DNA from: Desulfovibrio sp.
GTDB lineage: Bacteria; Desulfobacterota; Desulfovibrionia; Desulfovibrionales; Desulfovibrionaceae
Direction: 5' to 3'
DNA length: 64,000 nucleotides
NCBI RefSeq assembly: GCF_034006445.1
Contig: NZ_JAVESS010000002.1
Location: 62,001 to 126,000 of the forward strand
The notes under the pieces are model-generated. The model was given only the letters and a program-made list of their open reading frames with translations, did no database searches and was not told where the DNA came from. Position 1 is the first letter of the stretch, and every line of letters starts with the position of its first letter. Shown here piece after piece: positions 7,680-16,672 of the stretch. Made by a program: the position numbers and the translations under genes.

Positions 7680-9059
7680 TTAATAGCCCTTGCCGGGGTT
7701 GAGTATCCCCTTGGGATCAAAAATCCGGCGGACGCCGCGCATCAGGGCGTGTTCCTCCTTGCCTATCTGCCTGCCCACATCTTTGAGAAATCCCGCACCG
7801 TGCTCGCCGGAAAGGCTGCCGCCGAACTCAAGGACGGCCGCGTCCAGTTCGTGATGGGTTTTTTCCGTGCGACGGGCATCGTCAGGGTCGGAGGCGTCAT
7901 AGTGCAGATTCGCATGGATATTGCCGTCGCCCGCATGGCCAAAGGCAATGAGCCGCTTTCCGTTGGAAGCCGCGATTTCTTCAAAGCGACGCACGGCCTT
8001 GAGGATAGACCCACGGGGCACAGCCATGTCGCCGCCGATGCGATCCGGCCCCAGCACATAGGACGCTGCCGACACCCTGCGGCGGCAGGCCCATAGGGCA
8101 TCCTCCTCTTCCTTGCCCACACCTTCCATGCGCCACAGCGCGTCGCTCAACTGCCGCGAAAGGCGGGCATTTTCCAGCGGAACAGTATCCTTGCTTCCAT
8201 CAACCTGAAAAAGCAGCAGGGATTTGACCGTATCTGGCCAGGGCGCGTCGCCGGTTCTGCTTAAAATTTCCAGCACCGTCTCATTCATGAATTCAACGGC
8301 GCTGGGCAAAATACCGGCGGCAAACACCTTGCTCATGGAGGCAAGGGCCGCATCCAGCGAGGGATAACCCACAAGCACGGATGCCGATGCCTCGGGCCTG
8401 GGAATGAGCTTGAGAACAAGCTTGGTGATTATGCCAAGCGTTCCTTCACTGCCCACGAACAGGCGGCCCAGATCAAGTCCGATGACATCCTTGTGCGAAC
8501 GCCCGCCGAACTTGAGCAGTTTGCCCCCCGGCAGCACGACTTCAACGCCGATCACGTAGTCCCTGGTGACGCCGTATTTCACGGCGCGCAGACCGCCCGC
8601 GCAGGTCGCCACATTGCCGCCCACACTGGTGGCCTTGCCGCTGGCGGGGTCCGGTGGGTAAAACAGCCCCAGCTTTTCGCATTCTGCCTGAAGCCGGGCC
8701 GTATTGACGCCAGGCTCAATGACGGCCACAAAATCTTCTGCGGAAATGTCCAGAATCCTGTCCATGCCAAGTGTGGAAAGCACAATTCCAGGCACAGTAG
8801 GCACACATCCGCCAGACAGGCTGGTTCCACGACCACGAGGGTGAACCGCAATATTTTCTGCTTCGGCCCAGCGCATGAACTCGCACACCTGCGCAACGCT
8901 TACAGGGCGCACCATGGCCAGGACAGTGCCAACCTTCAGGCTGGCGTCAGAAGCGTAAACCCGCAGCACTTCCGGATCAAAAGCGACCCCGTCCCCGAAC
9001 AGGTCCACAAGAAAGCTCTTGTGCCCGGAAGTGAGCGTAGCGACATATTCCCCAGACAT
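7680..9059 (-). CDS. GlcD-like FAD-linked 2-hydroxyacid dehydrogenase
   Basis: The 459-residue protein is a VAO/PCMH-type flavoenzyme. It shows the FAD-binding stretches PRGRGTSLSGG, YPPDPAS, GGNVATCAGGLRAVKYG and LFVGSEGTLGIIT, and the C-terminal substrate/FAD motifs FGHAGDGNIHANLHYD and SGEHGAG. Family members oxidise D-lactate, glycolate or related 2-hydroxyacids. I chose ATG 9059 because GGGAGA lies six bases upstream; an in-frame GTG at 9077 is the alternative. It pairs with the FeS subunit immediately downstream. It converges with the lipoyl/LPD genes, and all could belong to one oxidation pathway. Confidence 0.87.
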   Translation of the reverse strand: MSGEYVATLTSGHKSFLVDLFGDGVAFDPEVLRVYASDASLKVGTVLAMVRPVSVAQVCEFMRWAEAENIAVHPRGRGTSLSGGCVPTVPGIVLSTLGMDRILDISAEDFVAVIEPGVNTARLQAECEKLGLFYPPDPASGKATSVGGNVATCAGGLRAVKYGVTRDYVIGVEVVLPGGKLLKFGGRSHKDVIGLDLGRLFVGSEGTLGIITKLVLKLIPRPEASASVLVGYPSLDAALASMSKVFAAGILPSAVEFMNETVLEILSRTGDAPWPDTVKSLLLFQVDGSKDTVPLENARLSRQLSDALWRMEGVGKEEEDALWACRRRVSAASYVLGPDRIGGDMAVPRGSILKAVRRFEEIAASNGKRLIAFGHAGDGNIHANLHYDASDPDDARRTEKTHHELDAAVLEFGGSLSGEHGAGFLKDVGRQIGKEEHALMRGVRRIFDPKGILNPGKGY

Positions 9060-9430
9060 GGCGTCTCCCAATTTCACGTGGCTGTGATGCGCCGGAACAG
9101 CGGCGCTTTACTCATGTTTTGCCTTGCCGCACGGCTGTGCAACAAGACCCATACGGGCGGCCAAAGGTTCTGGCGCTAAGGTTCTGCCCAAGGTTCTGGC
9201 GCTTCAGCGGGGCCGACAACACGGCCCCGGCAAAAACCTTCATGAAAAACTTTATGTCAGCCTGCTGCAGACCAGCAAGCGCCCTGTGACAGACTCACGG
9301 GGCGCTTGCTTTATGGGCCGTCAACCGCAAAGACTATGATCTGATTATGCCGTTAGAGCATTTTACTTTTGATAAAGTTACCAGCTTTTGCACTGCACAG
9401 GAATGCAGTGCGCTGCAACGTGCCGTGAAT
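9060..9430. other. Upstream region of the dehydrogenase pair
   Basis: No convincing gene. It holds three imperfect copies of AAGGTTCTG(G/C)C between 9166 and 9204, a hairpin AGCAAGCGCCC/GGGCGCTTGCT (9274-9284 with 9300-9310) followed by TTTATG, and a partial AGAGCA-type repeat near 9356. The promoter of the minus-strand dehydrogenase genes should lie near 9070-9150 but was not recognisable. Confidence 0.4.
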
Positions 9431-9587
9431 TAGGGAAGCACTGATTCAAGAGCTTCCTGGAAACGCGCAGTTATTTTGTTGGGCAAGACGCGATCTTTTT
9501 TTGAAACAGGAGTGGACTCTTCCGTCCTCGACTGTTTCAAAAAAAGTGAAGCAACACCGCCAAACGAAATAAATCAGCGTTTCCTTA
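9431..9587. mobile_element. MITE-like element B (157 bp)
   Basis: Its ends, TAGGGAAGCACTGATT and the inverse complement of TAAGGAAACGCTGATT, form a near-perfect terminal inverted repeat beginning with TA. The interior has a perfect 15-bp inverted repeat, CTTTTTTTGAAACAG/CTGTTTCAAAAAAAG. No transposase is encoded. The right terminus supplies the TAA stop codon of the DJ-1/PfpI gene, so insertion happened at or just past the end of that gene. The T-rich interior hairpin may now act as its terminator. Confidence 0.65.
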
Positions 9588-10166
9588 GATGCTGATCTTT
9601 GCACCAAGCAGCTTGGCAAAGGCCGCAATCCAGGCGGGATGGGCGGGCCAGGCCGGAGCGGTAACAATATGGCCATCCACAACCGCATTGGTGAGGGTTT
9701 CATTAAGCTCGCCCCACATGGCTCCAGCATCCACCACATCGGGCTTCACGGCGGGGTATGCCGTGCAGGTACGGTTTTTCAACACCCCGGCAGAAACCAG
9801 TATCTGCGGGCCGTGGCACACTGCTGCAATGGGCTTTTTGGCGGCGTCAAACTCGCGCACAATTTCAAGAATGCGCGGATTCAGACGCAGATATTCGGGC
9901 GCGCGCCCGCCGGGAATGACCAGCCCCACGTAGTCGGCGGTATTCACCTTGTCAAAGTCATGATTGATGGAAAAATTATGGCCGCGCTTTTCAGAATATG
10001 TCTGGTCGCCCTCAAAGTCATGTATGGCGGTTCGCACAACATCACCGGGTTTTTTGCCGGGGCAGACGGCATGCACGTCATACCCCAGCATGAGCAGCAT
10101 CTGGAAAGGCACCATCACTTCGTAGTCTTCCACATAATCACCGGCCAGTACCAGAATTTTTTTCAT
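9585..10166 (-). CDS. DJ-1/PfpI family protein
   Basis: The 193-residue protein shows the DJ-1/PfpI fold: [15 protein letters not shown] at the start, the conserved acid in the first third, and the nucleophile elbow AVCHGPQIL with its cysteine, followed by [14 protein letters not shown]. Family members act as deglycase-like, hydratase or chaperone enzymes, and the exact reaction is not readable here. ATG 10166 was chosen over 10172 because AGGAGG lies six bases from it and directly abuts the other. The last codon is completed by the end of MITE-like element B. Confidence 0.85.
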   Translation of the reverse strand: MKKILVLAGDYVEDYEVMVPFQMLLMLGYDVHAVCPGKKPGDVVRTAIHDFEGDQTYSEKRGHNFSINHDFDKVNTADYVGLVIPGGRAPEYLRLNPRILEIVREFDAAKKPIAAVCHGPQILVSAGVLKNRTCTAYPAVKPDVVDAGAMWGELNETLTNAVVDGHIVTAPAWPAHPAWIAAFAKLLGAKISI

Positions 10167-10318
10167 AATCATCCTCCTGCGGCTCCGGGCCGTTTAACAG
10201 CCAGGGGCCGGTTTGCGCTTGCCGGACAGCATGATGCCGCCCTTGCTTTACGCGTATATGTGTTTATATAAGCAGAGATAGCCTGTGGGCAAGCCCCCAT
10301 ACGCACACCGCCCTATTG

Positions 10319-10407
10319 GCCCGGTTGGCGCAGGTGCCCCGTTTGACGCGGTTGCTGCAGTTGATCCGGTTGTTCCGGTTGACGCGGCGGCATGGTTGAT
10401 GCGGGTG
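10319..10407. repeat. Imperfect 9-bp tandem repeat, about 10 units
   Basis: Consecutive units follow the pattern NNNCGGTTG (GCCCGGTTG, GCGCAGGTG, CCCCGTTTG, ACGCGGTTG, CTGCAGTTG, ATCCGGTTG, TTCCGGTTG and others). The block lies about 95 bases upstream of the FmdB-type gene and is in frame with it, but no start codon with a ribosome site makes it part of that protein. Confidence 0.6.
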
Positions 10408-10500
10408 CCAGACGGCGCGCTCCGCATCTGCGGCAGAACCGCACCGAAGCTGGCAGACCGCCACAAATCCTGCATAGCAGCGCATTTCAGGAGATTCAGT

Positions 10501-10764
10501 ATGCCCATGTTTGACTTTACCTGCACTGGTTGCGGCACTGTCTTTGAAGAGCTGGTCTTTGGCGATGAAGCCCCGGCCTGCCCCAAGTGCGGTGCAGCTA
10601 CCCAAAGGCAGATGAGCGTTCCTAGCCCGCTCAAGACGGGCGCTTTTCCCTTCAAGCCCGGCCCGGTGCGCCCCATGAGCAAGACCAAACCTCCATGCGC
10701 CGCTGGCGGCTGCCCTTCCGGCGGCTGCGGAACAAACAGCGGAGCGGGCGGCGGCCTTTCCTGA
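10501..10764 (+). CDS. FmdB-family zinc-ribbon protein
   Basis: The 87-residue protein begins MPMFDFTCTGCG and has two CxxC pairs (C8/C11 and C27/C30) in the pattern of the FmdB putative regulatory zinc ribbon. It ends in a Gly/Cys-rich tail (CAAGGCPSGGCG) that could bind further metal. AGGAGA lies six bases before the ATG. Proteins of this type are widespread small zinc-binding factors with poorly defined roles. A terminator follows, so it is probably a single-gene unit. Confidence 0.8.
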   Translation: MPMFDFTCTGCGTVFEELVFGDEAPACPKCGAATQRQMSVPSPLKTGAFPFKPGPVRPMSKTKPPCAAGGCPSGGCGTNSGAGGGLS

Positions 10765-10807
10765 CGGGGTCAGGCTGGCTATTTCAGCCGATTACCTCAA
10801 AGATTTC

Positions 10808-10840
10808 AGCCCTTGCGCTTCCCGCGACAAGGGCTTTCTT
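10808..10840 (+). terminator. Terminator after the FmdB-type gene
   Basis: AGCCCTTG (10808-10815) pairs with CAAGGGCT (10828-10835) and is followed by TTCTT. Confidence 0.65.
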
Positions 10841-10898
10841 GCATTCGTAAGGGGCTTGCTCTACACTTGCGCAGATACTCTTACCCGGGAAGGAACCT

Positions 10899-11780
10899 AT
10901 GCTACGCAGCATGACCGGCTTTGGCCGCTGCCTTGTTGAAAATACCCACACCATCCAGCAATGGGAAATCAAAAGCGTCAACAGCCGCCATCTTGATCTC
11001 AAGTGGCGTCTTCCCCTTGCTGTGCGCAGTCTTGAACCACGCCTTGAAAAGGTCGTCCGGCGCTTTGCCTCGCGCGGTCGGGTGGACATCAGCCTCATAC
11101 TGCAGTACGCCCCCGGCGATGCCCCTGCCATGCGCTTTGACGCCAGCCAGGCCAACGCCATTCTGGACAGCCTGCAGGCCCTTGCCCAGGCCCGGAACGA
11201 AAATTTTACGCCTGACTACAACGCCCTTATGCAGATATCTTCTCTGTGGGGTGACAACGGCGAAGAAATGGATGAAGAGCTGACCACCAGCCTTGAAGAA
11301 GGCCTGGCGCTCGCCCTGGAAGACTGGAACGAGGCCCGCGCCACTGAAGGGCGCGCCCTGGCCACAGACATGCATTCGCGTATTCTGCGCATGGAAGAAT
11401 GGACAGGTCTTATTGCTGAACGCGCCCCGGCCATCAAGGAAGAACGCGCCGCCATCCTGCACGAGCGCCTCGGCGAGGCTCTGGCCCAACACGGCCAGGA
11501 ACTCGAAGAAAACCGCTTTCTGCAAGAAATTGTGGTTCTTGCCGACCGTCTGGATGTAAGTGAAGAGCTGACACGCCTTACAACCCACCTGGAACGCCTG
11601 CACGATCTTTTGCAGTCTGCCGGCGACGCGGGGCGACGCCTGGACTTTACGCTCCAGGAATGCTTCCGCGAAATAAACACCTGCGGCAACAAATTGCCGG
11701 ACGTGCAGCTTTCGCGCCTTGTGGTGGACTTTAAAAATGAGTTGGAAAAATGCCGCGAGCAGGTTCAAAACCTGGAATAA
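10899..11780 (+). CDS. yicC: YicC/YloC-family endoribonuclease-type protein
   Basis: The 293-residue protein has the family's opening SMTGFGR, the KSVNSRHLDLK segment and the C-terminal DUF1732 region ending LDFTLQECFREINTCGNK and VDFKNELEKCREQVQNLE. Members are RNA-acting stress-related proteins; E. coli YicC has been linked to RNase activity and small-RNA decay. GGGAAGG precedes the ATG. It leads a tight set with the RemA-like and gmk genes, an order common in Desulfovibrio and many other bacteria. Confidence 0.9.
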   Translation: MLRSMTGFGRCLVENTHTIQQWEIKSVNSRHLDLKWRLPLAVRSLEPRLEKVVRRFASRGRVDISLILQYAPGDAPAMRFDASQANAILDSLQALAQARNENFTPDYNALMQISSLWGDNGEEMDEELTTSLEEGLALALEDWNEARATEGRALATDMHSRILRMEEWTGLIAERAPAIKEERAAILHERLGEALAQHGQELEENRFLQEIVVLADRLDVSEELTRLTTHLERLHDLLQSAGDAGRRLDFTLQECFREINTCGNKLPDVQLSRLVVDFKNELEKCREQVQNLE

Positions 11781-11783
11781 GCC

Positions 11784-12038
11784 ATGTCTCGTGAACGGTT
11801 AATCAATATTGGCTTTGGCAACTACGTTCTGGCTGGCCGGGTTGTGAGCATTGTCAGCCCGGCGTCTTCGCCCATGAAGCGCTTGCGTGAAGACGCACGA
11901 ACTCAGGGGCGTCTTATTGACGCAACGCAAGGGCGCAAAACACGCTCAATCCTGGTGACGGATTCCAATCACGTCATTCTGTCGTCCATACAGCCTGAAA
12001 CCATCAGTCAACGTTTTGCGCAAGAGGAAGGGATCTGA
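11784..12038 (+). CDS. RemA-like DUF370 protein
   Basis: The 84-residue protein carries the DUF370/RemA pattern: [56 protein letters not shown]. In Bacillus, RemA is a DNA-binding regulator of matrix and osmoprotection genes; the role in Desulfovibrio is not established. It starts three bases after the yicC stop and its TGA shares an A with the ATG of gmk, so the three genes are one unit. Confidence 0.85.
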   Translation: MSRERLINIGFGNYVLAGRVVSIVSPASSPMKRLREDARTQGRLIDATQGRKTRSILVTDSNHVILSSIQPETISQRFAQEEGI

Positions 12039-12646
12039 TGCCCCGAAAAGGCATTGCACTGGTTATAAGCGCGCCCTCAGGGGCCGGAAAGACGACATTG
12101 GTCCAACGCCTCATGCAGGAATTTCCCCAATTCGGCTATTCAGTTTCGTGCACCACCCGTCAACCGCGACAGGGTGAAGTGGATGGCAAGGACTATATCT
12201 TTCTCAGCCGTGAAGAATTCGAGCAACGCCGCGCACAGGGTTATTTTGCCGAATGGGCCGAGGTGCATGGCAACCTTTACGGCACGCCCCTTGCGCCAGT
12301 GAAAAGCAGCCTGCAAAACGGGCAGGACGTGCTTTTTGACATTGACGTGCAGGGCGCGGCCCAGATGAAACTCTCCCTGGCCGAAGCGGTTTTCGTGTTC
12401 ATCCTCCCCCCCAGCATGGAAGAGCTGGAGCGACGCCTGCGCAGCCGGGGGCTGGATGACGAGGCCACCATCGAACGGCGCCTGACCAATGCACGGCAAG
12501 AAATTCGTGAATCCCGCTGGTATGATGCCCTGGTGGTCAACGACGAACTGGACGCGGCATACGACGCCCTGCGCGCCGTCTTTGTGGCCGCTGGCCTTGC
12601 TCCGTGCCGCAATCCCGACCTGCCGGACTACCTGCTGACCCACTGA
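12038..12646 (+). CDS. gmk: Guanylate kinase
   Basis: The 202-residue enzyme phosphorylates GMP to GDP with ATP. The P-loop SAPSGAGKT is at residues 11-19, and the GMP-binding stretch SCTTRQPRQGEVDGKDY and the FDIDVQGA segment follow, with the lid SRGLDDEATIERRL in order. Length is normal for the family. The ATG overlaps the TGA of the RemA-like gene. Confidence 0.95.
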   Translation: MPRKGIALVISAPSGAGKTTLVQRLMQEFPQFGYSVSCTTRQPRQGEVDGKDYIFLSREEFEQRRAQGYFAEWAEVHGNLYGTPLAPVKSSLQNGQDVLFDIDVQGAAQMKLSLAEAVFVFILPPSMEELERRLRSRGLDDEATIERRLTNARQEIRESRWYDALVVNDELDAAYDALRAVFVAAGLAPCRNPDLPDYLLTH

Positions 12647-12737
12647 GCCGCATACGTGCGGCGGTTACAGTAATGAACCCGTGCCACTGGCGTGCGCACG
12701 GGCCTTTATGCAAAGCGAAATCATTGGAAACGCGCTG

Positions 12738-13445
12738 ATGACAAACACACTTTCCAGTCCGCAACTGGTGGTAGCCCTGGACGTGCCCAGCAGGGCCGAT
12801 GCCCTGACCATGGCCCGTAAGCTCAAGGGCACCGCGCCCTGGTGCAAGGTAGGCATGGAGATGTTCACTCATGCCGGCCCTGCCTTTCTGGAGGAACTGG
12901 TCGGCATGGGCTACAAGGTCTTTCTGGACCTTAAATTTTATGACATCCCCAACACTGTGGGCCAGGCTGTCAAATCCGCCGCTGGCGTGGGCGTGGACAT
13001 GCTCACCCTGCACTGTCAGGGCGGCGAACGCATGTGCCGCACTGCCTGTGAAGCCGTCGCCAGCTTAAACGGAAAAAAGCCCCTGCTCTTTGGCGTCACG
13101 GTGCTGACAAGCTTTGCTCAGGGTGAAATGCCGGGCATACGTGAAAACACGTCCGACTTCGCCCTTGCTCTTGCCAGGGGCGCACAGAATTGGGGGCTGG
13201 ACGGCGTGGTCTGCTCCGGGCACGAAGTTGCCGGCATCAAGGCAGCCTGCCCCGGCTTCAGCTGCCTGTGCCCCGGCATCCGCCCGTCCGGCTCTGTGGC
13301 GGACGATCAGCGCCGCACAATGACTCCGGCCCAGGCCGTGGCGGCAGGGGCGGACTATCTGGTGGTGGGCAGGCCCATCATCGCCGCTTCAGACCCGCGA
13401 GCGGCAGCGGAACAGATTCTGGCAGACATGGCGTCTGCCACATAG
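12738..13445 (+). CDS. pyrF: Orotidine 5'-phosphate decarboxylase
   Basis: The 235-residue enzyme makes UMP from OMP. Visible signatures are the N-terminal VVALDVPSRADAL, the catalytic lysine/aspartate run DLKFYDIPNTV, the C-terminal PGIRPSG and GADYLVVGRPI phosphate-binding segments. The ATG at 12738 gives the usual family length; in-frame ATGs at 12681 and 12708 would add an unconserved extension and have no clear ribosome site either. Confidence 0.93.
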   Translation: MTNTLSSPQLVVALDVPSRADALTMARKLKGTAPWCKVGMEMFTHAGPAFLEELVGMGYKVFLDLKFYDIPNTVGQAVKSAAGVGVDMLTLHCQGGERMCRTACEAVASLNGKKPLLFGVTVLTSFAQGEMPGIRENTSDFALALARGAQNWGLDGVVCSGHEVAGIKAACPGFSCLCPGIRPSGSVADDQRRTMTPAQAVAAGADYLVVGRPIIAASDPRAAAEQILADMASAT

Positions 13446-13459
13446 CAACGGGGATTCAG

Positions 13460-14323
13460 ATGTCTGGCCAGGAAACGACAAAGGTTACACAGGCGTCACC
13501 CTCTTCGGGTGCGGGCCATGCGGCGGGGCATAAAACCGATGTGCGCGGCGTGTTCTCCACGCAGGAAGTCCGCCGGGTAGGCACTGGCACCACGACCCGC
13601 AAAACAGTGCAAAAAAGCTTCTGGTTCATTGAGCAGCACGGCAAAGTCATCGAGTGCCAGCCGCTCAACACCAACTACGTGCCAAGCGGCCCCAAGCGCA
13701 AAATCACCATGGACGAACTCCTCGCCAAATTTGCGCCCGAACCGGAGTTTTACCTCAACTCGGTCTACCCCAAAATGCAGGAAATGCAGCGCGCCATTGA
13801 ACAGGGCGATGAGCGCAGGGAAAAAGGCGAAACTTTTGCGGCCGAATTCGAGTATTCCCGCGCCCTCAAGATTGATGATGACAACGTACGCGCCAACTTT
13901 GGTATTGGCCTTACCTACCTTGAGCGTGGAGATGCCGACAGGGCGCAGGATATCTTTGAGCGCCTCGTAAAGCTGGACGGTGCTTTTGAGCCCGAGCACA
14001 AGCACCTTTTCAACGAGTTCGGCATCAGCCTGCGCAAGAACAAGATGCTGGAACAGTCGCTGGAATACTACAGGCGCGCGCTGGAACTTACCCAGAATGA
14101 CGAAAATCTCCATATGAACATGGCGCGGGTACTGCTGGAGACCAAGGACATCAACGGATGCGTGGATCACCTGCTCAAGGCGCTTGAAATTTCTCCACGA
14201 CATGAAACTTCGCTCAAATTTCTTGCGTGGCTCATACAAAATAAACTTGTTCCTGCCGACAGGATAGACGGCGTCCGTTCCGCCTTGCAGGCTGCGGCCA
14301 AAAGCGCGAACACCGCATCCTGA
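13460..14323 (+). CDS. Tetratricopeptide-repeat protein
   Basis: The 287-residue soluble protein has a low-complexity N-terminus, then a conserved-looking block (KSFWFIEQHGKVIECQPLNTNYVPSGPKRK split across residues about 52-82). From about residue 115 there are at least four TPR units, for example ANFGIGLTYLERGDADRAQDIFERL, then EFGISLRKNKMLEQSLEYYRRAL and HMNMARVLLETKDINGCVDHLLKAL. TPRs mediate protein binding. There is no signal peptide. It sits between pyrF and recJ, which suggests co-transcription but gives no function. Confidence 0.8.
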   Translation: MSGQETTKVTQASPSSGAGHAAGHKTDVRGVFSTQEVRRVGTGTTTRKTVQKSFWFIEQHGKVIECQPLNTNYVPSGPKRKITMDELLAKFAPEPEFYLNSVYPKMQEMQRAIEQGDERREKGETFAAEFEYSRALKIDDDNVRANFGIGLTYLERGDADRAQDIFERLVKLDGAFEPEHKHLFNEFGISLRKNKMLEQSLEYYRRALELTQNDENLHMNMARVLLETKDINGCVDHLLKALEISPRHETSLKFLAWLIQNKLVPADRIDGVRSALQAAAKSANTAS

Positions 14324-14349
14324 AACCGGCCTGCGGCCTCTGAGGTTCT

Positions 14350-16083
14350 GTGAAAAACTGGCTTTTCCGTACGCTTCCTGAGGGCGTTTCCCCTTCCCCG
14401 CCTTCAGCGTGGGCCGAAGACCTTTCCATTTCGCCCCTGCTGCTGGAAATCCTTTGGCGTCGGGGTTTTACCCACAAGCAAGTCATCAATGCCTTTCTCG
14501 ACGCGCGGCCCGGCTCGCTGACGCCGCCGCACAAGTGGCCCCAGATTCCCGAGGCTGCCCAACTGCTGGCGCACGAACTGCTGGCGGGCAAAAAACTGGT
14601 GGTCTGGGGCGACTATGATGTTGACGGCATCACCGCCGCGACTCTGGTGCTGGATGTGCTGGAAAGCCATGGTCTGGAAGCGGGTTGGCATATCCCTGAT
14701 CGCCGCAGCGAAGGCTATGGACTCAATGTCGCCCAGGTGGAAGCTCTGGCGGAACAGGGCTGCGGCATACTGCTCACCGTGGATTGCGGCATTGCCGATA
14801 CCGAAGCCGTACAGCGCGCGCGCCAACTGGGCATGACTGTCGTTGTTTCCGACCACCATCTGCCCCAGGAACATCTGCCCCCGGCCCACGCTATCTGTAA
14901 CCCCCGGATCTGCCCTGCCGACACCCTGCCCTGCCCGCATCTGGCCGGAGTGGGCGTGGCCTTCTATCTTATGGGGGCCGTCAACGCGGCACTTGCCCCG
15001 CACACGGGCCAACGCCATAAAATGGATCATTGCCTTGACCTTGTGGCGCTGGGAACCCTGGCCGACGTTATGCCGCTGACGGGCGAAAACCGTATTCTGG
15101 TACACGCTGGCCTCGCACATCTGGCCATGGCCGCGCGGCCGGGCATTGCCGCCCTCAAGGTCGCCAGCGGCATGGATGCCAAAACCAGGCTTACCAGCGG
15201 CCAGGTGAGCTTTCAGCTTGTGCCCCGCATAAATGCCGCCGGTCGCATAGGCAGCGGCGAACTGGCCCTGCGCCTTTTACGGCAAAAAGATTTTTCTTCA
15301 GCCCTGCCGCTGGCCCAACAGCTTGACGGGCTCAATACAGAACGCAAGAACGCGGAAAGCGAAATCCATAATGAAGCCCGAATCCAGGCTCTGGACATGC
15401 TTTCACGCGAACCTCTGGCCAGTCTTGTCCTGTACGGTCAGGACTGGCATCCCGGTATTGTGGGCATTGTGGCCTCGCGCATTGTGGAAGAATTTTACAG
15501 GCCCACCATCATACTTTGTCACGATCAGGGCAGCCTCAAGGGTTCAGGGCGCTCGGTGCGGGAATTTGATCTGCATGCCGGGCTGAACCAGACCGCCGAG
15601 GCCCTTCTGGGATTTGGCGGGCACAGACTGGCGGCGGGCGTGCGCCTGTTGCCGGAAAACCTGGGCCGCTTCCGTAACGCGTTTGAGGCTGTAGTGGCTC
15701 AAAACCTTGGTACAAGCCCCCTGAGTCCAAGCCTGACACTGGAATGCCAGCTGGATTTTGCCCAGGCCAGCGATCAGATGTTCCTCAAAGAACTTGAAAT
15801 GCTGCAGCCCTTTGGCCCCGGCAATGCCGAGCCTGTTTTCGCCTCACCGCCCTTGCTGGTCAAGGATCGCTCCCCCCTGGGCCGGGGCGGCGAGCATGTG
15901 CGTCTGCGTCTTCAGGACGAGCACAGCGGCCTGATACTCACGGCCAAGGCATGGCGCATGGGGCAGGCCCTGCCGCCGGGCATCGCGGGCAAGCGCATCC
16001 GTGTGGCCTATACCCCCCGTCTTGACACCTACAACGGTATCACATCGGTGGACGTGGGCATCAAGGACTGGCAGCCAGCATGA
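14350..16083 (+). CDS. recJ: Single-stranded-DNA exonuclease RecJ
   Basis: The 577-residue 5'-3' exonuclease of recombination and mismatch repair shows the DHH-family motifs in order: [43 protein letters not shown], and the DHHA1-type [15 protein letters not shown] and FGGHRLAAG regions, then the OB-fold tail. Translation begins at GTG 14350 with GAGG just upstream. Length matches the family. A strong terminator follows. Confidence 0.93.
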   Translation: MKNWLFRTLPEGVSPSPPSAWAEDLSISPLLLEILWRRGFTHKQVINAFLDARPGSLTPPHKWPQIPEAAQLLAHELLAGKKLVVWGDYDVDGITAATLVLDVLESHGLEAGWHIPDRRSEGYGLNVAQVEALAEQGCGILLTVDCGIADTEAVQRARQLGMTVVVSDHHLPQEHLPPAHAICNPRICPADTLPCPHLAGVGVAFYLMGAVNAALAPHTGQRHKMDHCLDLVALGTLADVMPLTGENRILVHAGLAHLAMAARPGIAALKVASGMDAKTRLTSGQVSFQLVPRINAAGRIGSGELALRLLRQKDFSSALPLAQQLDGLNTERKNAESEIHNEARIQALDMLSREPLASLVLYGQDWHPGIVGIVASRIVEEFYRPTIILCHDQGSLKGSGRSVREFDLHAGLNQTAEALLGFGGHRLAAGVRLLPENLGRFRNAFEAVVAQNLGTSPLSPSLTLECQLDFAQASDQMFLKELEMLQPFGPGNAEPVFASPPLLVKDRSPLGRGGEHVRLRLQDEHSGLILTAKAWRMGQALPPGIAGKRIRVAYTPRLDTYNGITSVDVGIKDWQPA

Positions 16084-16140
16084 CAGCACGTCCATGAACC
16101 GCCGGCGCTTTCATAAATATTTTCACCCACCACAGATATT

Positions 16141-16172
16141 GCCGCCCTCCACAGGGCGGCTTTTCTTTCTTT
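16141..16172 (+). terminator. Terminator of recJ
   Basis: GCCGCCCT (16141-16148) pairs with AGGGCGGC (16153-16160) around CCAC, followed by TTTTCTTTCTTT. Confidence 0.9.
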
Positions 16173-16284
16173 GGAGCAGGAGCGGCAGCACACATCGGGA
16201 ATCAGGCTACCCCCTCGACATCACGCCATAGCTGGCACAAAAATGCCGCCCCTGCAGCTTCAACATGCACATGCCAGAGAAAAC

Positions 16285-16314
16285 AAACGTTGAGAATGTA
16301 GATTCTCAACGTTT
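16285..16314. promoter_or_regulatory. Perfect 13-bp palindrome, possible operator or hairpin
   Basis: AAACGTTGAGAAT (16285-16297) and ATTCTCAACGTTT (16302-16314) are exact inverse complements separated by GTAG. No T-run follows on either strand, so a protein-binding site or an RNA hairpin is as likely as a terminator. It lies between recJ and element A copy 2. Confidence 0.45.
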
Positions 16315-16421
16315 ACGCCACGCCCTTTACGACATTTATCCACACAAATAAGCCGCGTTGGCGCTTGCTCAGCGAACGTCTGCACGCAGCCCTGATTATA
16401 GCAAAGTATGATAAGATTTTA

Positions 16422-16567
16422 GACAGTGTCGTCGCAAGATGAATTTCCAGTCATATCAAGGAGAATAAGCCTTTTATGCAGGGAGTGTACTCTGATGGTA
16501 CTCGACCGGAATAAAAGGCGAAGTTCGACGCAGAGATACCTGGAAAGGCGCTCGTGATGACACTGTC
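16422..16567. repeat. Terminal-inverted-repeat element A, copy 2 (146 bp)
   Basis: This is the inverted copy of 229-371. Ends are GACAGTGTCGTCGC and its partner GCTCGTGATGACACTGTC. Nested pairs (ATAAAAGGC with GCCTTTTAT, CTGGAAA/TTTCCAG-type blocks) allow folding along the full length. Both copies are preceded by TTTA. Confidence 0.75.
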
Positions 16568-16575
16568 GAGGGGGC

Positions 16576-16616
16576 GTGGGGGAGAAGCCCCTTTTGCAAA
16601 AGGGTCCCTCCCCCAC
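16576..16616. repeat. GTGGGGGAG hairpin repeat
   Basis: GTGGGGGAG (16576-16584) pairs with CTCCCCCAC (16608-16616), and an inner CCCTTTTGCAAAAGGG hairpin is nested within. The T-run is on the wrong side for umuC (minus strand), so the element is better read as a structured intergenic repeat than as a normal terminator. Confidence 0.5.
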
Positions 16617-16672
16617 AAAAAACTTACGAACGACGCCGCCCTGATAAGGCATCCTGGCTGCAAACGACTAGG

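Noticed and set aside
16576-16616. Terminator of umuC
   Set aside because: The run of T lies upstream of the stem on the umuC strand, so it does not form a standard Rho-independent terminator.
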